Source of the DNA: a virus
Reading direction: 5' to 3' (one strand)
Virus record (IMG/VR): IMGVR_UViG_3300044634_000281
Span: 1 to 20,664 of that record
Length of the DNA: 20,664 nt
The notes below the pieces were generated by a model. The model saw nothing but the letters and a program-made list of their open reading frames with translations, had not been told where the DNA came from and searched no databases. The translations under genes and the position numbers were made by a program. Below are positions 5,595 through 13,338 of this stretch, in pieces. Position 1 is the stretch's first letter. Each line of letters starts with the position of its first letter.

Positions 5595-6059
5595 ATGTTA
5601 ACTACAAAACAAATGATTGAAAAGTACGGGCAGCCTAATGAGTTGGGTTCGTATTTAGTTACCATTAAAACGCCTTACCCGATGCGTATTGCTTGGGACA
5701 CAAAAATAACTGTTTCTAAAATTAGATGCCATAAATTAGTTGCTGAAAGACTAAACGCTGTTTTTACTGAATTGCTAGAAGTTTATGGTTTGCCTAAAAT
5801 CAAGGAGCTAGGAATTGATTTATTTGGCGGTTGTTTTAATTTCAGAAAAATGCGTGGCGGTTCTGATTGGTCGAAACATTCTTGGGGAACAGCTATCGAT
5901 TTAGACCCTGCTAGAAATAAATTAAAAGAAACATCTAAGACGGCTAGATTTGCACGACCTGAATATAAGCAAATGATTGATATTTTTTACAAACATGGTT
6001 TTATCAGTTTAGGAAGAGAAAAAAATTACGATTGGATGCACTTTGAAATTGGTTCATGA
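5595..6059 (+). CDS. M15 peptidase endolysin (VanY-like)
   Basis: A 154-residue zinc peptidase of the M15 group, which cuts peptide cross-links or the L-Ala-D-Glu bond of peptidoglycan. The family signature is present: [12 protein letters not shown] with His95 and Asp102 as zinc ligands, and D-W-M-H-F-E with His149 as the third ligand and Asp146 as probable catalytic base. An Arg in the GGCFNFRKM segment is at the usual substrate-binding position. The protein has no signal peptide, so it needs a holin to reach the wall; candidates are just upstream. It is single-domain with no wall-binding module, as is usual for phages of Gram-negative hosts. The ATG follows an A-rich leader. Confidence 0.88.
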   Translation: MLTTKQMIEKYGQPNELGSYLVTIKTPYPMRIAWDTKITVSKIRCHKLVAERLNAVFTELLEVYGLPKIKELGIDLFGGCFNFRKMRGGSDWSKHSWGTAIDLDPARNKLKETSKTARFARPEYKQMIDIFYKHGFISLGREKNYDWMHFEIGS

Positions 6060-6060
6060 T

Positions 6061-6576
6061 ATGAATGAGTTAAATAAAAGAAAATGCACAACGTGCAAGG
6101 TAATAAAATTAGCTACAAATGATTTTTTTCATAGGAGTAAAAACTGTTATTTAGGTCTAGAGTATAGGTGCAAGGAGTGTTCTAAACTGAGAAAAGATAA
6201 AAGGAAGTGGAGCGATAGGTGGGATAATATGACTGAATGTCAAAAAAATGCAAGCAGGCTTGCAAAGAATAAATACAACAAATCATTTAAGGGAAGGTGT
6301 TATGCTACACTTAAAGCTTATCAGAAAATAGATAAAATAAAAGGATTTAAAAATGATTTGGATATTCTATATATAGAAAACATTAAAAAACAACCTTGTT
6401 TTTATTGCACATACCCATCTACTGGAGCAGATAGAATAGACAATTCTCTAGGGCATTTAAAATCAAATTGTGTTCCTTGTTGTAAAGAATGCAATATAGC
6501 TAGGAATGATTTGTTTACAATTGATGAGATGATTATTTTAGGTAAGGCAATTAAAAAGATAAAAGATAAAAGATAA
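6061..6576 (+). CDS. HNH endonuclease with zinc-finger N-terminus
   Basis: A 171-residue protein starting at the ATG one base after the endolysin stop; a TTG further upstream is less likely. The N-terminus has a zinc ribbon with Cys9-x-x-Cys12 and Cys37-x-x-Cys40 around an FFHRSK segment. The C-terminus (about 110-160) is an HNH domain of the DRIDNS type: PCFYC, then GADRIDNSLGHLKSNCVPCCKECNIAR, with Cys pairs that hold the zinc and the Asn of the final motif. Proteins like this are free-standing homing endonucleases that spread between phages. Its AT-rich base use and its place between the endolysin and the fibre gene fit a mobile insertion. It is intact and may be active. Confidence 0.85.
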   Translation: MNELNKRKCTTCKVIKLATNDFFHRSKNCYLGLEYRCKECSKLRKDKRKWSDRWDNMTECQKNASRLAKNKYNKSFKGRCYATLKAYQKIDKIKGFKNDLDILYIENIKKQPCFYCTYPSTGADRIDNSLGHLKSNCVPCCKECNIARNDLFTIDEMIILGKAIKKIKDKR

Positions 6577-6604
6577 AATAAAACGGTATAAAATACATAA
6601 CGAT

Positions 6605-7267
6605 ATGAAAATTAAAGATTATACATTAGAGTCACCAGTAAGTGCTGACGATAGATTGTTGGGCACGGCTAATGGTACGAACGCTACAAAGAACTTTAGA
6701 GTTGGAGATATTACAGATGCACTTGTAGCAAACCAAACTCTACAACAAGTTTTAGATAATGGTTCTGACTTGGTTGATGGTAATAACTTCCAAGGCACTG
6801 GTGCAGGAGTAGATAATAACGGAGAGAATGTAATAGGTTTAGGAAGTAATGCTGCGGCAGATAATACGGCAGATAACGTAAATGGATTTGGTTCATCTTC
6901 AGCGGCAGGAAATATTGGCACTGGAGTAAATGCCAGAGGTAGAAACTCGGCACTGAATAATGAAGGAGATTTTGTTAATGCTGACGGACCTGATGCTGCC
7001 AATGGCAATATTGGTAATTATGTTAACGCTATTGGAAGAGGTGCTGCCAAAGACAATGAGGGTAATCACGTGAATGCTTTCGGAGTTGATGCAGGTTTAG
7101 GTAACACACTTAATAATCAAACAATTTTCTCAAACGAATCACTGCCAAGCTACACAAACGCATCAGCAGCAGCGACAGCAATTACTGTTTTGAATGGTGC
7201 ATCTGCTAACTGTACGTACTTGTATTTTGACGATTCAACAGATACAATTAAAGCAATCAGATTGTAA
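6605..7267 (+). CDS. Fibre-like protein with YadA-like 16-residue repeats
   Basis: A 220-residue, glycine-, asparagine- and alanine-rich protein. The N-terminus (IKDYTLESPVSADDRLLGTANGTNATKNFRVGDI) resembles anchoring domains of phage fibres, which often read S-x-D-x-LLGT-...-TKNF-V. Residues 60-171 are seven tandem 16-residue repeats of the form V-N-x-x-G-x-x-A-x-x-x-N-x-G-x-x, similar to the beta-roll heads of YadA-type trimeric adhesins. The C-terminus is a small beta region ending in IKAIRL that may help trimerisation. It is the last gene before a strong terminator. A receptor-binding or head-fibre role is likely; the exact position on the virion is unknown. Confidence 0.75.
   Translation: MKIKDYTLESPVSADDRLLGTANGTNATKNFRVGDITDALVANQTLQQVLDNGSDLVDGNNFQGTGAGVDNNGENVIGLGSNAAADNTADNVNGFGSSSAAGNIGTGVNARGRNSALNNEGDFVNADGPDAANGNIGNYVNAIGRGAAKDNEGNHVNAFGVDAGLGNTLNNQTIFSNESLPSYTNASAAATAITVLNGASANCTYLYFDDSTDTIKAIRL
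6782..7117 (+). repeat. Seven tandem 16-residue (48-nt) repeats in the fibre gene
   Basis: Residues 60-75, 76-91, 92-107, 108-123, 124-139, 140-155 and 156-171 align without gaps. Constant positions are V/N-N at 1-2, G at 5, A (or S) at 8, N at 12 and G at 14 in most units. The first unit is the most degenerate (N-N at 1-2). Because the DNA unit is 48 nt in phase with the codons, copy number could change by recombination or slippage without breaking the frame, although the DNA copies have diverged. Confidence 0.85.
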
Positions 7268-7307
7268 AAATAAAGTTCATCCTACCATTCGGACGAAAGA
7301 AATCGAG

Positions 7308-7338
7308 AAACGTATAGCTTAAATGCTGTGCGTTTTTT
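7308..7338 (+). terminator. Rho-independent terminator after the fibre gene
   Basis: An 11-bp stem (7308-7318 with 7325-7335, including two G-T pairs) closes a TTAAAT loop and is followed by a T run to 7338. It ends the 3114-7267 unit. The T run also provides the TTTG (7336-7339) of the next promoter, so end and restart are fused. Confidence 0.85.
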
Positions 7339-7367
7339 GCTTTTATAAGATATATTGATTACATTTG
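7336..7367 (+). promoter_or_regulatory. Bacteroidota-type promoter for the terminase unit
   Basis: TTTG at 7336-7339 and TACATTTG at 7360-7367 with 20 nt between them, close to ideal for Bacteroidota sigma-ABfr promoters. The next start codon is at 7386. It presumably drives the chain of overlapping genes from 7386 through the portal gene. Confidence 0.8.
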
Positions 7368-7385
7368 CGAATAAAATCTAATAAA

Positions 7386-7622
7386 ATGAATAAAATTACA
7401 GAAGAAGAATTGTCTAAATTGTCATCTTTGAAGATGAGAAGTTTAGAAGTAAAGAGTCACGTTGCTGATATGGCTTTATTTTTAAAACGAGCGACAGAGG
7501 ATATGGACGTTTGCATGATGCAGCTCCAAGAATATCAAGCTGAATTACAAGCCAAATATGGTGATGTAAAAATTAACCTTCAAACAGGAGAGTATGATAC
7601 GAAAGATAACGATAGGTCCTGA
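7386..7622 (+). CDS. Small helical hypothetical protein
   Basis: A 78-residue protein from the ATG at 7386; an in-frame TTG at 7365 lies inside the -7 box and is not used. It is almost entirely alpha-helical with heptad-like spacing (LSKLSSLKMRSLEVKSHVADM, then MMQLQEYQAELQAKYG) and ends with INLQTGEY. A dimeric coiled coil is likely. No family recognised. It is the first gene of the terminase unit and overlaps the next by 29 nt. Confidence 0.65.
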   Translation: MNKITEEELSKLSSLKMRSLEVKSHVADMALFLKRATEDMDVCMMQLQEYQAELQAKYGDVKINLQTGEYDTKDNDRS

Positions 7623-7809
7623 CTATCTTAATTCAATGAAATATGTCTTAGGTCAAATCGTTCTTAATAACTCAAATATTATTGACTTGATTAAAGAAAC
7701 GACTGAAGCGTATGAGATTTGGATAAAGAATAGTAATAACGAAATTATTAAATGGAAACAGTTTAATAAGACAATGCCAATATCAGTAGAATTTAATATC
7801 AACTTTTAA
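7594..7809 (+). CDS. Small conserved phage protein (KITIGPDYLN type)
   Basis: A 71-residue protein beginning RKITIGPDYLNSMKYVLGQ and ending with IIKWKQFNKTMPISVEFNINF. This beginning and end are shared by small proteins near the packaging genes of Bacteroidota phages, including crAss-like ones, from memory; function unknown. It is mostly beta and has no membrane segment. It overlaps both neighbours: by 29 nt upstream and by the TAATG motif at the next start. The GGAG upstream of its start is one of the few Shine-Dalgarno-like sites in this window. Confidence 0.7.
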   Translation: MIRKITIGPDYLNSMKYVLGQIVLNNSNIIDLIKETTEAYEIWIKNSNNEIIKWKQFNKTMPISVEFNINF

Positions 7810-8390
7810 TGCGTTCACCATATTCATTTATCATTACGCCAAAGAACGGTAATAGGTACGACAACAAGAAAATGATTGAAGGACAAGAGATTGTCATGTC
7901 ATCTTCTATGGAGGACCATACCGTTACAAATAGATACGGTTTGGTAAAAGCCTTGCCTATGTATTACACTGGGCATATTGAGGTTGGAGATACAGTTATT
8001 GTTCACCATAATGTTTTTAGGATTTATTATGACATGAAAGGTCGTGAGAAAAGTTCATGGAATCACCTGGTTGATGATTTGTTTATTATTGAGGAAGACC
8101 AACTATATTTATATAGAAAGAATGATGATTGTGAATGGCAAGCACCGAACCCGTTTTGCTTTATTAAACCAATAGCGAACGACAATAAAGATGAGTTGAT
8201 TCAAAAATTAGGACATGATAAAGAGTTGTGGGGTATTGTAAAATATACTGATAGCTTTATGCCTGAGTTTAAAATTGGAGATACTGTTTCTTTTACTCCT
8301 GATTCGGAGTATGAATTTAAAATAGACGATGAACGGTTATTTAGAATGAGATACAAGAACATATGCTTAGTAAAAGACAAGAAATCCTAG
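7809..8390 (+). CDS. Tandem GroES-like beta-barrel protein
   Basis: A 193-residue protein that looks like two GroES-type barrels in tandem. Domain 1 (about 5-103) has SFIITPK, VTNRYGLV, VGDTVIVHHNVFR and DLFIIEEDQLYLY. Domain 2 (about 116-188) has FCFIKPI, WGIVKYTD, FKIGDTVSFTPDSEYEF and ERLFRM-x-x-KNICLV. The second domain aligns by eye with E. coli GroES blocks GEVLAVG, VKVGDIVIF, YGVKSEKIDNEEVL and SDILAIV. The mobile loop seems missing or very different in domain 2. Proteins with VGDTVIVHHNVFR occur in many large phages, usually as hypothetical. It may be a dedicated co-chaperonin or a structural barrel. It begins with a TAATG overlap and its end overlaps the next gene by 28 nt. A second, canonical GroES is at 574. 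Confidence 0.55.
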   Translation: MRSPYSFIITPKNGNRYDNKKMIEGQEIVMSSSMEDHTVTNRYGLVKALPMYYTGHIEVGDTVIVHHNVFRIYYDMKGREKSSWNHLVDDLFIIEEDQLYLYRKNDDCEWQAPNPFCFIKPIANDNKDELIQKLGHDKELWGIVKYTDSFMPEFKIGDTVSFTPDSEYEFKIDDERLFRMRYKNICLVKDKKS

Positions 8391-8647
8391 AAGCAGGACT
8401 TGTCGCAGTAGATGAGTTGGTCAAAATTCTCAGAGAGCCTATTGTGACAAATACGGTAGATGACATATCTGCTGACAAATTAAAAAATGCGGCAGCATCG
8501 AAGCGACTTGCTTTTGATGATGCCCTAGCTATCTTATCGAAGATTGAATCTGAGAAAGAAGCATCTGAAGAACTAAAGAAAGAAAGTAAGGAAGTACCAA
8601 TTACATTCGCAGAAAATCGTGCAAAAAGTAAAGAAAAACGAAACTGA
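8363..8647 (+). CDS. Small helical protein upstream of TerL, possible small terminase
   Basis: A 94-residue helical protein: an N-terminal helix-rich part (RQEILEAGLVAVDELVKIL), the segment ADKLKNAAASKRLAFDDALAILSKIESEKEA, and a tail with FAENRAKSKEKR. Proteins with the K-NAA-A-KRLA-FDA-EIL motif and a FAE-R tail recur just before the large terminase in Bacteroidota phages. TerS recognises DNA for packaging, and this position fits such a role or another packaging partner. There is no clear helix-turn-helix, so the role is inferred from position. It overlaps both neighbours by about 29 nt, which suggests coupling with TerL. Confidence 0.6.
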   Translation: MLSKRQEILEAGLVAVDELVKILREPIVTNTVDDISADKLKNAAASKRLAFDDALAILSKIESEKEASEELKKESKEVPITFAENRAKSKEKRN

Positions 8648-10868
8648 AGTTAGCAACTTATATCAAGTTGTGCATGGAGTCATACCAGACAGATTACTTA
8701 CTAAATATAACAATAGTAAGTCATGGAAGTATGGGTATGATGAGAGGTACGATATTGTTATAATCTCTAAAGACGGAACTATCGGAGAAATTTACGAAAT
8801 CAACAATTTAAAAATCGCACTCCCTAAAGCACCTAAAAGTATATCGAAAGGAATAAATAAATGGAAACCTCAAGAATATCCTAAAGAATTATCTAAATTA
8901 AAAACTATTTTTGAATGGAATAACAAAGATGAAGCATTCAAACAAAAGTGGGTTGACTATATCAATCAACAATTTGACCATCGTGAGGAAGGTTATTGGT
9001 TCACAAATAATGGCAGACCGACATACATAACAGGCTCTCATTGGATGTACCTTCAGTGGTCTAAGATTGATATTGGTCTTCCCGACTTTCGTGAATCGAA
9101 CAGAGTTTTTTACATATTCTGGGAAGCTTGCAAGGCGGACAATCGTTGCTTTGGAATGATATACCTAAAGAACAGACGTTCAGGGTTTTCGTTCATGGCA
9201 TCGGGCGAAACATCAAACATTGGTAGTATTGCAAAGGACGCTCGACTTGGTATTTGTTCTAAAACAGGACCTGATGCTAAGAAGATGTTTACAGACAAGG
9301 TTGTTCCGATTATTAAAAATTACCCATTCTTTTTTAAGCCCGTACAAGACGGTATGGACAATCCAAAGACAGAGCTCGCTTTCCGTGTGCCTGCATCTAA
9401 GATTACCAAGAAGAATATGTACGAGAAGAGCAATATTAATATTGAGGGACTTGATACAACAATTGACTGGAAGAACACAGATGACAACTCTTATGATGGG
9501 GAAAAATTATTGCTACTCGTTGAGGATGAGTCAGGAAAACTTGAGAAGCCGAATAACATTAAAAACGGTTGGAGGGTAAGAAAGACTTGTTTACGTTTGG
9601 GTAGTAGGATTATAGGTAAATGTATGATGGGCTCAACCGTCAACGCACTAGCCAAAGGTGGGGGTAACTTCAAAGATTTGTATTACGACTCTAATCCTAT
9701 CAAGCGTTCATCCAATGGTCAGACCAAAAGTGGGCTTTATAGCTTATTCATACCGATGGACTTTAACTTTGAGGGATTTATTGATGAGTTCGGACACGCT
9801 GTAATCAAAGACCCTGAGCAACCTATTATGGGCTGCGACGGAGAGATAATTAAAATGGGCGTTGTAACTTATTGGAATAATGAGGTCGCATCATTGAAGT
9901 CAGACCCTGACGCATTAAATGAGTTCTATCGTCAGTTCCCTAGAACGGAGTCTCACGCATTTAGAGATGAGTCTAAGCAGTCTTTGTTCAACTTAACAAA
10001 GATATATCAGCAAATCGACTATAACGACTCTCTAGTAAAAGACAGAGTATTAACTCAAGGTTCATTTCATTGGAAGAACGGTATTCAGGACTCAGAGGTT
10101 ATTTGGACGCCAGACCCCAGAGGTAGATTTCTAGTGTCATGGATTCCTCCGCAACACTTGCGAAATAATGTACGTACTTTTAATGGTAGAAAATCACCAG
10201 GCAATGCTGACCTTGGTGCGTTTGGCTGTGACTCCTATGACATATCAGGCACAGTTGGAGGTGGTGGTTCAAATGGAGCACTACACGGACTTACATCGTT
10301 TAATATGCAGGAAGGCGTACCGTCCAATATGTTTTTCTTAGAGTATGTTGCTCGTCCACAGACAGCCGAGATATTTTTTGAAGAGGTACTGATGGCATTG
10401 GTGTTTTATGGTATGCCAATATTAGCAGAGAATAATAAGCCAAGATTACTTTATCACTTAAAGAACAGAGGATATAGAGCATACTCGATGAATCGTCCCG
10501 ACAAGGGAACGGCACAACTATCTAAGACAGAAATTGAATTGGGAGGAATACCTAACTCGTCTGTCGATGTAATGCAGTCGCACGCATCATGTATCGAGTC
10601 ATATATCGAGGAGTATGTTGGATATGACACTGAGGGGACTTATAGAGATAATGAGGAGATAGGTAATATGTTATTTACAAAAACATTAGAGGATTGGGCT
10701 AAATTTGACATTAGAAATAGAACTATGCACGATGCTTCGATTAGCTCAGGTTTAGCTGTTATGGCGAATAGAAAAAACCTATTTAGACCTGAAGTTCAAA
10801 AACCGAAAATAAGTGTTAAATTTGCAAGATACGATAACTCTGGAACAAACAGTCAAATAATAAAATAA
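8619..10868 (+). CDS. Terminase large subunit
   Basis: A 749-residue packaging motor, long for a TerL but like crAss-type enzymes. The GTG at 8619 is the best start: no in-frame ATG precedes the conserved N-terminus. The ATPase part has a deviant Walker A at about 184-192 (KNRRSGFSF, where the usual GKS/GKT is absent), a clear Walker B at 297-304 (LLLLVEDE) and a GST coupling motif at 338-340. The nuclease part has the RNase H-like acids: Asp538 in AFGCDSYD, Glu604 in PILAENN, and Asp705 in HDASISSGLAVMA. It pumps DNA through the portal encoded next; the genes share a TAATG overlap. All-helical N-terminal 150 residues are of unclear role. Family call secure. Confidence 0.93.
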   Translation: MQKVKKNETEVSNLYQVVHGVIPDRLLTKYNNSKSWKYGYDERYDIVIISKDGTIGEIYEINNLKIALPKAPKSISKGINKWKPQEYPKELSKLKTIFEWNNKDEAFKQKWVDYINQQFDHREEGYWFTNNGRPTYITGSHWMYLQWSKIDIGLPDFRESNRVFYIFWEACKADNRCFGMIYLKNRRSGFSFMASGETSNIGSIAKDARLGICSKTGPDAKKMFTDKVVPIIKNYPFFFKPVQDGMDNPKTELAFRVPASKITKKNMYEKSNINIEGLDTTIDWKNTDDNSYDGEKLLLLVEDESGKLEKPNNIKNGWRVRKTCLRLGSRIIGKCMMGSTVNALAKGGGNFKDLYYDSNPIKRSSNGQTKSGLYSLFIPMDFNFEGFIDEFGHAVIKDPEQPIMGCDGEIIKMGVVTYWNNEVASLKSDPDALNEFYRQFPRTESHAFRDESKQSLFNLTKIYQQIDYNDSLVKDRVLTQGSFHWKNGIQDSEVIWTPDPRGRFLVSWIPPQHLRNNVRTFNGRKSPGNADLGAFGCDSYDISGTVGGGGSNGALHGLTSFNMQEGVPSNMFFLEYVARPQTAEIFFEEVLMALVFYGMPILAENNKPRLLYHLKNRGYRAYSMNRPDKGTAQLSKTEIELGGIPNSSVDVMQSHASCIESYIEEYVGYDTEGTYRDNEEIGNMLFTKTLEDWAKFDIRNRTMHDASISSGLAVMANRKNLFRPEVQKPKISVKFARYDNSGTNSQIIK

Positions 10869-13285
10869 TGGATAGTAAGCCATCTATAATAATTAACACA
10901 AATCCGTTTCCTTCTGATGACATGGAAAAAGCGTCAAAGGAATTTGGTTTGTTGACGGGTAAGGCTATTGAGGGAGAATGGTTTAGACGTTCTGGAATCA
11001 GTTGTCGATTTTACGATAAATACGGTTACTTTAATAATTTGAGATTGTACGCCCGTGGAGAACAGTCGATTGCAAAATACAAGGCTGCGTTAGCTCACGA
11101 GGGAGATTTGTCATATCTTAATATCAATTGGGATAATGTGCCTATTGCTGCAAAATTTGTTGACATTGTTGTTAACGGTATGCAGGACAGAATGTATGAA
11201 ATAAAAGCTCAGGCTCAAGACATCATGTCTGCTGACGAAAAGAATATCTTTCAAGAGATGGTTCAAGCGGACATGGTAGCGAAAGATGTGTTATTGGCAA
11301 CTAAAGACGAATTGGGAATTGATATGTTCAATGTACAGCCTGACGATTTGCCTGACAATAATGAGGAGCTGTCTTTATATATGCAGCTTAAATACAAGCC
11401 AAGCATTGAGATTGCTGAGGAGGTTGCTATCAACACTATATTTGAGAATAATGACTACATAAATGTAAAGCGTCAAATTGACTATGACCAAACAGTTTTA
11501 GGTCTAGCTGTCGCTAAACATAGTTTTTATCCGAACGCAGGATTGAAAATTGAATACGTTGACCCTGCTAACTTTATCTTCAGTTATACAGAGATGCCTG
11601 ACTTCTCAGACTGCTACTACTTTGGAGAGATAAAGCAAGTGCATTACAGTGAGCTTATTAAGATTAAGCCTGATTTGACGGACGAAGAAATAACAGAGAT
11701 TAAAGATAGTGGTAGTGCGTGGTATAATTACTACCCTATTACTAGAACGTATTACGACAATGCTTTTACGAAAGACCTTGTTACATTGCTTTTTTTCAAC
11801 TATAAAGCTACAAAGAAATACAAATACAAAAAGAAATATTTAAACAACGGTGGCGAGAGAATTATCAAAAAAGATGAGTCTTTCAACGTTGAGGCAAACG
11901 ATATGTTTGAGGTTGTTGATATGCCTAAGACCGTTTGGTATGAAGGCGTATTAGTTGCAGGGACAAACATTATGTTGAAATGGGAGTTAGCTGAGAATAT
12001 GGTTCGTCCAAAGTCAGCAGCTCAAGATGCTTTCCCTATGTATGTTTGCTATGCACCAAGAATGTATAATGGTAGATTTGATTCTATTGTAAAAAGAATG
12101 ATTCCTTTCATTGATAACATTCAGTTGGTCCATTTGAAATTACAACAGATTCAAGCTAGAGTTGTGCCTGATGGGGTATTTATTGATGCCGATGGTATTA
12201 ACGAGGTCGACTTAGGTACAGGGCAAGCGTACAATCCAGAGGACGCATTGAAGTTATACTTTCAGACGGGTTCTGTTATTGGTCGTTCGTACACTGGCGA
12301 TGGCGAGTTCAATAACGCTAGAGTGCCTATCCAGGAGTTAACAAAATCATCAGGTCAAGATAAAATCAGTTCGTTAGTGTATTCTTATAATCACTATTTG
12401 AATATGATTCGTGATGTGACGGGTCTTAATGAAGCACGAGATGGTTCAACGCCAAGTCCTGACGCATTAGTTGGAGTACAGAAATTAGCTGCACTTAATA
12501 GTAATACGGCTACACGCCACATTCTTGATGCAGGTCTGTCTATGACTAAGAAATTGGCAGAATGTGTATCTATTAGAATATCAGACATTTTAGAGTTTTC
12601 TCCTTATAGAGAGCAATTTGCTATGCAGATTGGTAAATACAACTTGGCTATCTTAGATGATATCAAAGAATTGTACTTGCGTGATTTCGGTATTTTTATT
12701 GACTTAATGCCTGATGAAGAAGAGAAACAAATGCTTGAGAATAATATAGCAATTGCTTTACAGACTCAACAGATATATTTAGATGATGCGATTGATATTC
12801 GTAACGTCAAGAATATTAAACTAGCGAACGAGCTATTGAAAGTTAAACGTAAAAAACGTGAGGTGTTAGTTCAAGAGCAGAAGCAACAAGAAATGCAGAT
12901 GCAAGCTCAAATGAACCAACAGTCGGCTATGGCTGCATCTCAAGGTAGATTACAAGAGGCTGAGATGGGAGCTCAATATAAAGCTCAGTTGAAAGAGATT
13001 GAGACTGCTATGGAGATTAAGAAAATGCAATTTGAAGTTAATGCTAAGAAAGAATTAATGGAGATTGAGTTTAATTACAATATGCAACTTAAAGGCATTG
13101 AGGTAGATGGGATGAAGAAAGTAAATGACGAGAAGGAGCAAGCTAAAGATAAGCGAGTGGACTTACAAGCGTCAAGGCAGTCTGAATTAATCGAGCAACG
13201 TCAGAAAGAACTACCTGCGAAGAACTTTGAATCAACGAATGATTCATTGGGAGATTTTGATTTAGAATCGTTTGCACCGAGGTAG
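10868..13285 (+). CDS. Portal protein
   Basis: An 805-residue protein, the size and position of portal proteins of crAss-like podoviruses, which form the 12-subunit DNA channel of the capsid vertex. Features are an early RFYDKYGYFNNLRLYARGEQS segment, VPIAAKFVDIVVNGMQDR, a long mixed central part with VRDVTGLNE-like (MIRDVTGLNEARDG) and LVGVQKLAAL helices near residue 515-545, a stem/crown region, and a C-terminal coiled coil of about 130 residues very rich in Gln, Met and Lys. The last residues DSLGDFDLESFAPR match a conserved tail in these portals. Its start is a TAATG overlap with TerL. A gap of 53 nt with a possible promoter follows. Confidence 0.88.
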   Translation: MDSKPSIIINTNPFPSDDMEKASKEFGLLTGKAIEGEWFRRSGISCRFYDKYGYFNNLRLYARGEQSIAKYKAALAHEGDLSYLNINWDNVPIAAKFVDIVVNGMQDRMYEIKAQAQDIMSADEKNIFQEMVQADMVAKDVLLATKDELGIDMFNVQPDDLPDNNEELSLYMQLKYKPSIEIAEEVAINTIFENNDYINVKRQIDYDQTVLGLAVAKHSFYPNAGLKIEYVDPANFIFSYTEMPDFSDCYYFGEIKQVHYSELIKIKPDLTDEEITEIKDSGSAWYNYYPITRTYYDNAFTKDLVTLLFFNYKATKKYKYKKKYLNNGGERIIKKDESFNVEANDMFEVVDMPKTVWYEGVLVAGTNIMLKWELAENMVRPKSAAQDAFPMYVCYAPRMYNGRFDSIVKRMIPFIDNIQLVHLKLQQIQARVVPDGVFIDADGINEVDLGTGQAYNPEDALKLYFQTGSVIGRSYTGDGEFNNARVPIQELTKSSGQDKISSLVYSYNHYLNMIRDVTGLNEARDGSTPSPDALVGVQKLAALNSNTATRHILDAGLSMTKKLAECVSIRISDILEFSPYREQFAMQIGKYNLAILDDIKELYLRDFGIFIDLMPDEEEKQMLENNIAIALQTQQIYLDDAIDIRNVKNIKLANELLKVKRKKREVLVQEQKQQEMQMQAQMNQQSAMAASQGRLQEAEMGAQYKAQLKEIETAMEIKKMQFEVNAKKELMEIEFNYNMQLKGIEVDGMKKVNDEKEQAKDKRVDLQASRQSELIEQRQKELPAKNFESTNDSLGDFDLESFAPR

Positions 13286-13309
13286 AAAATTTAAGTGAAA
13301 AATAATGTA

Positions 13310-13317
13310 TAATTTTG
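13310..13317 (+). promoter_or_regulatory. Possible promoter for the scaffold and capsid genes
   Basis: TAATTTTG matches TAnnTTTG and lies 21 nt before the start at 13339, in the only real gap between portal and scaffold genes. No clear TTTG is found at the usual 20-nt distance upstream, so it may be weak or need an activator. Confidence 0.4.
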
Positions 13318-13338
13318 TAACAAATTAAATAAAATATA

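Noticed and set aside
6619-7008. A 129-codon minus-strand frame, and another at 6711-6953, opposite the fibre gene
   Set aside because: The regular repeat pattern is in the plus-strand frame; the antisense product is a Pro/Ala/Leu-rich shadow of the same repeats.
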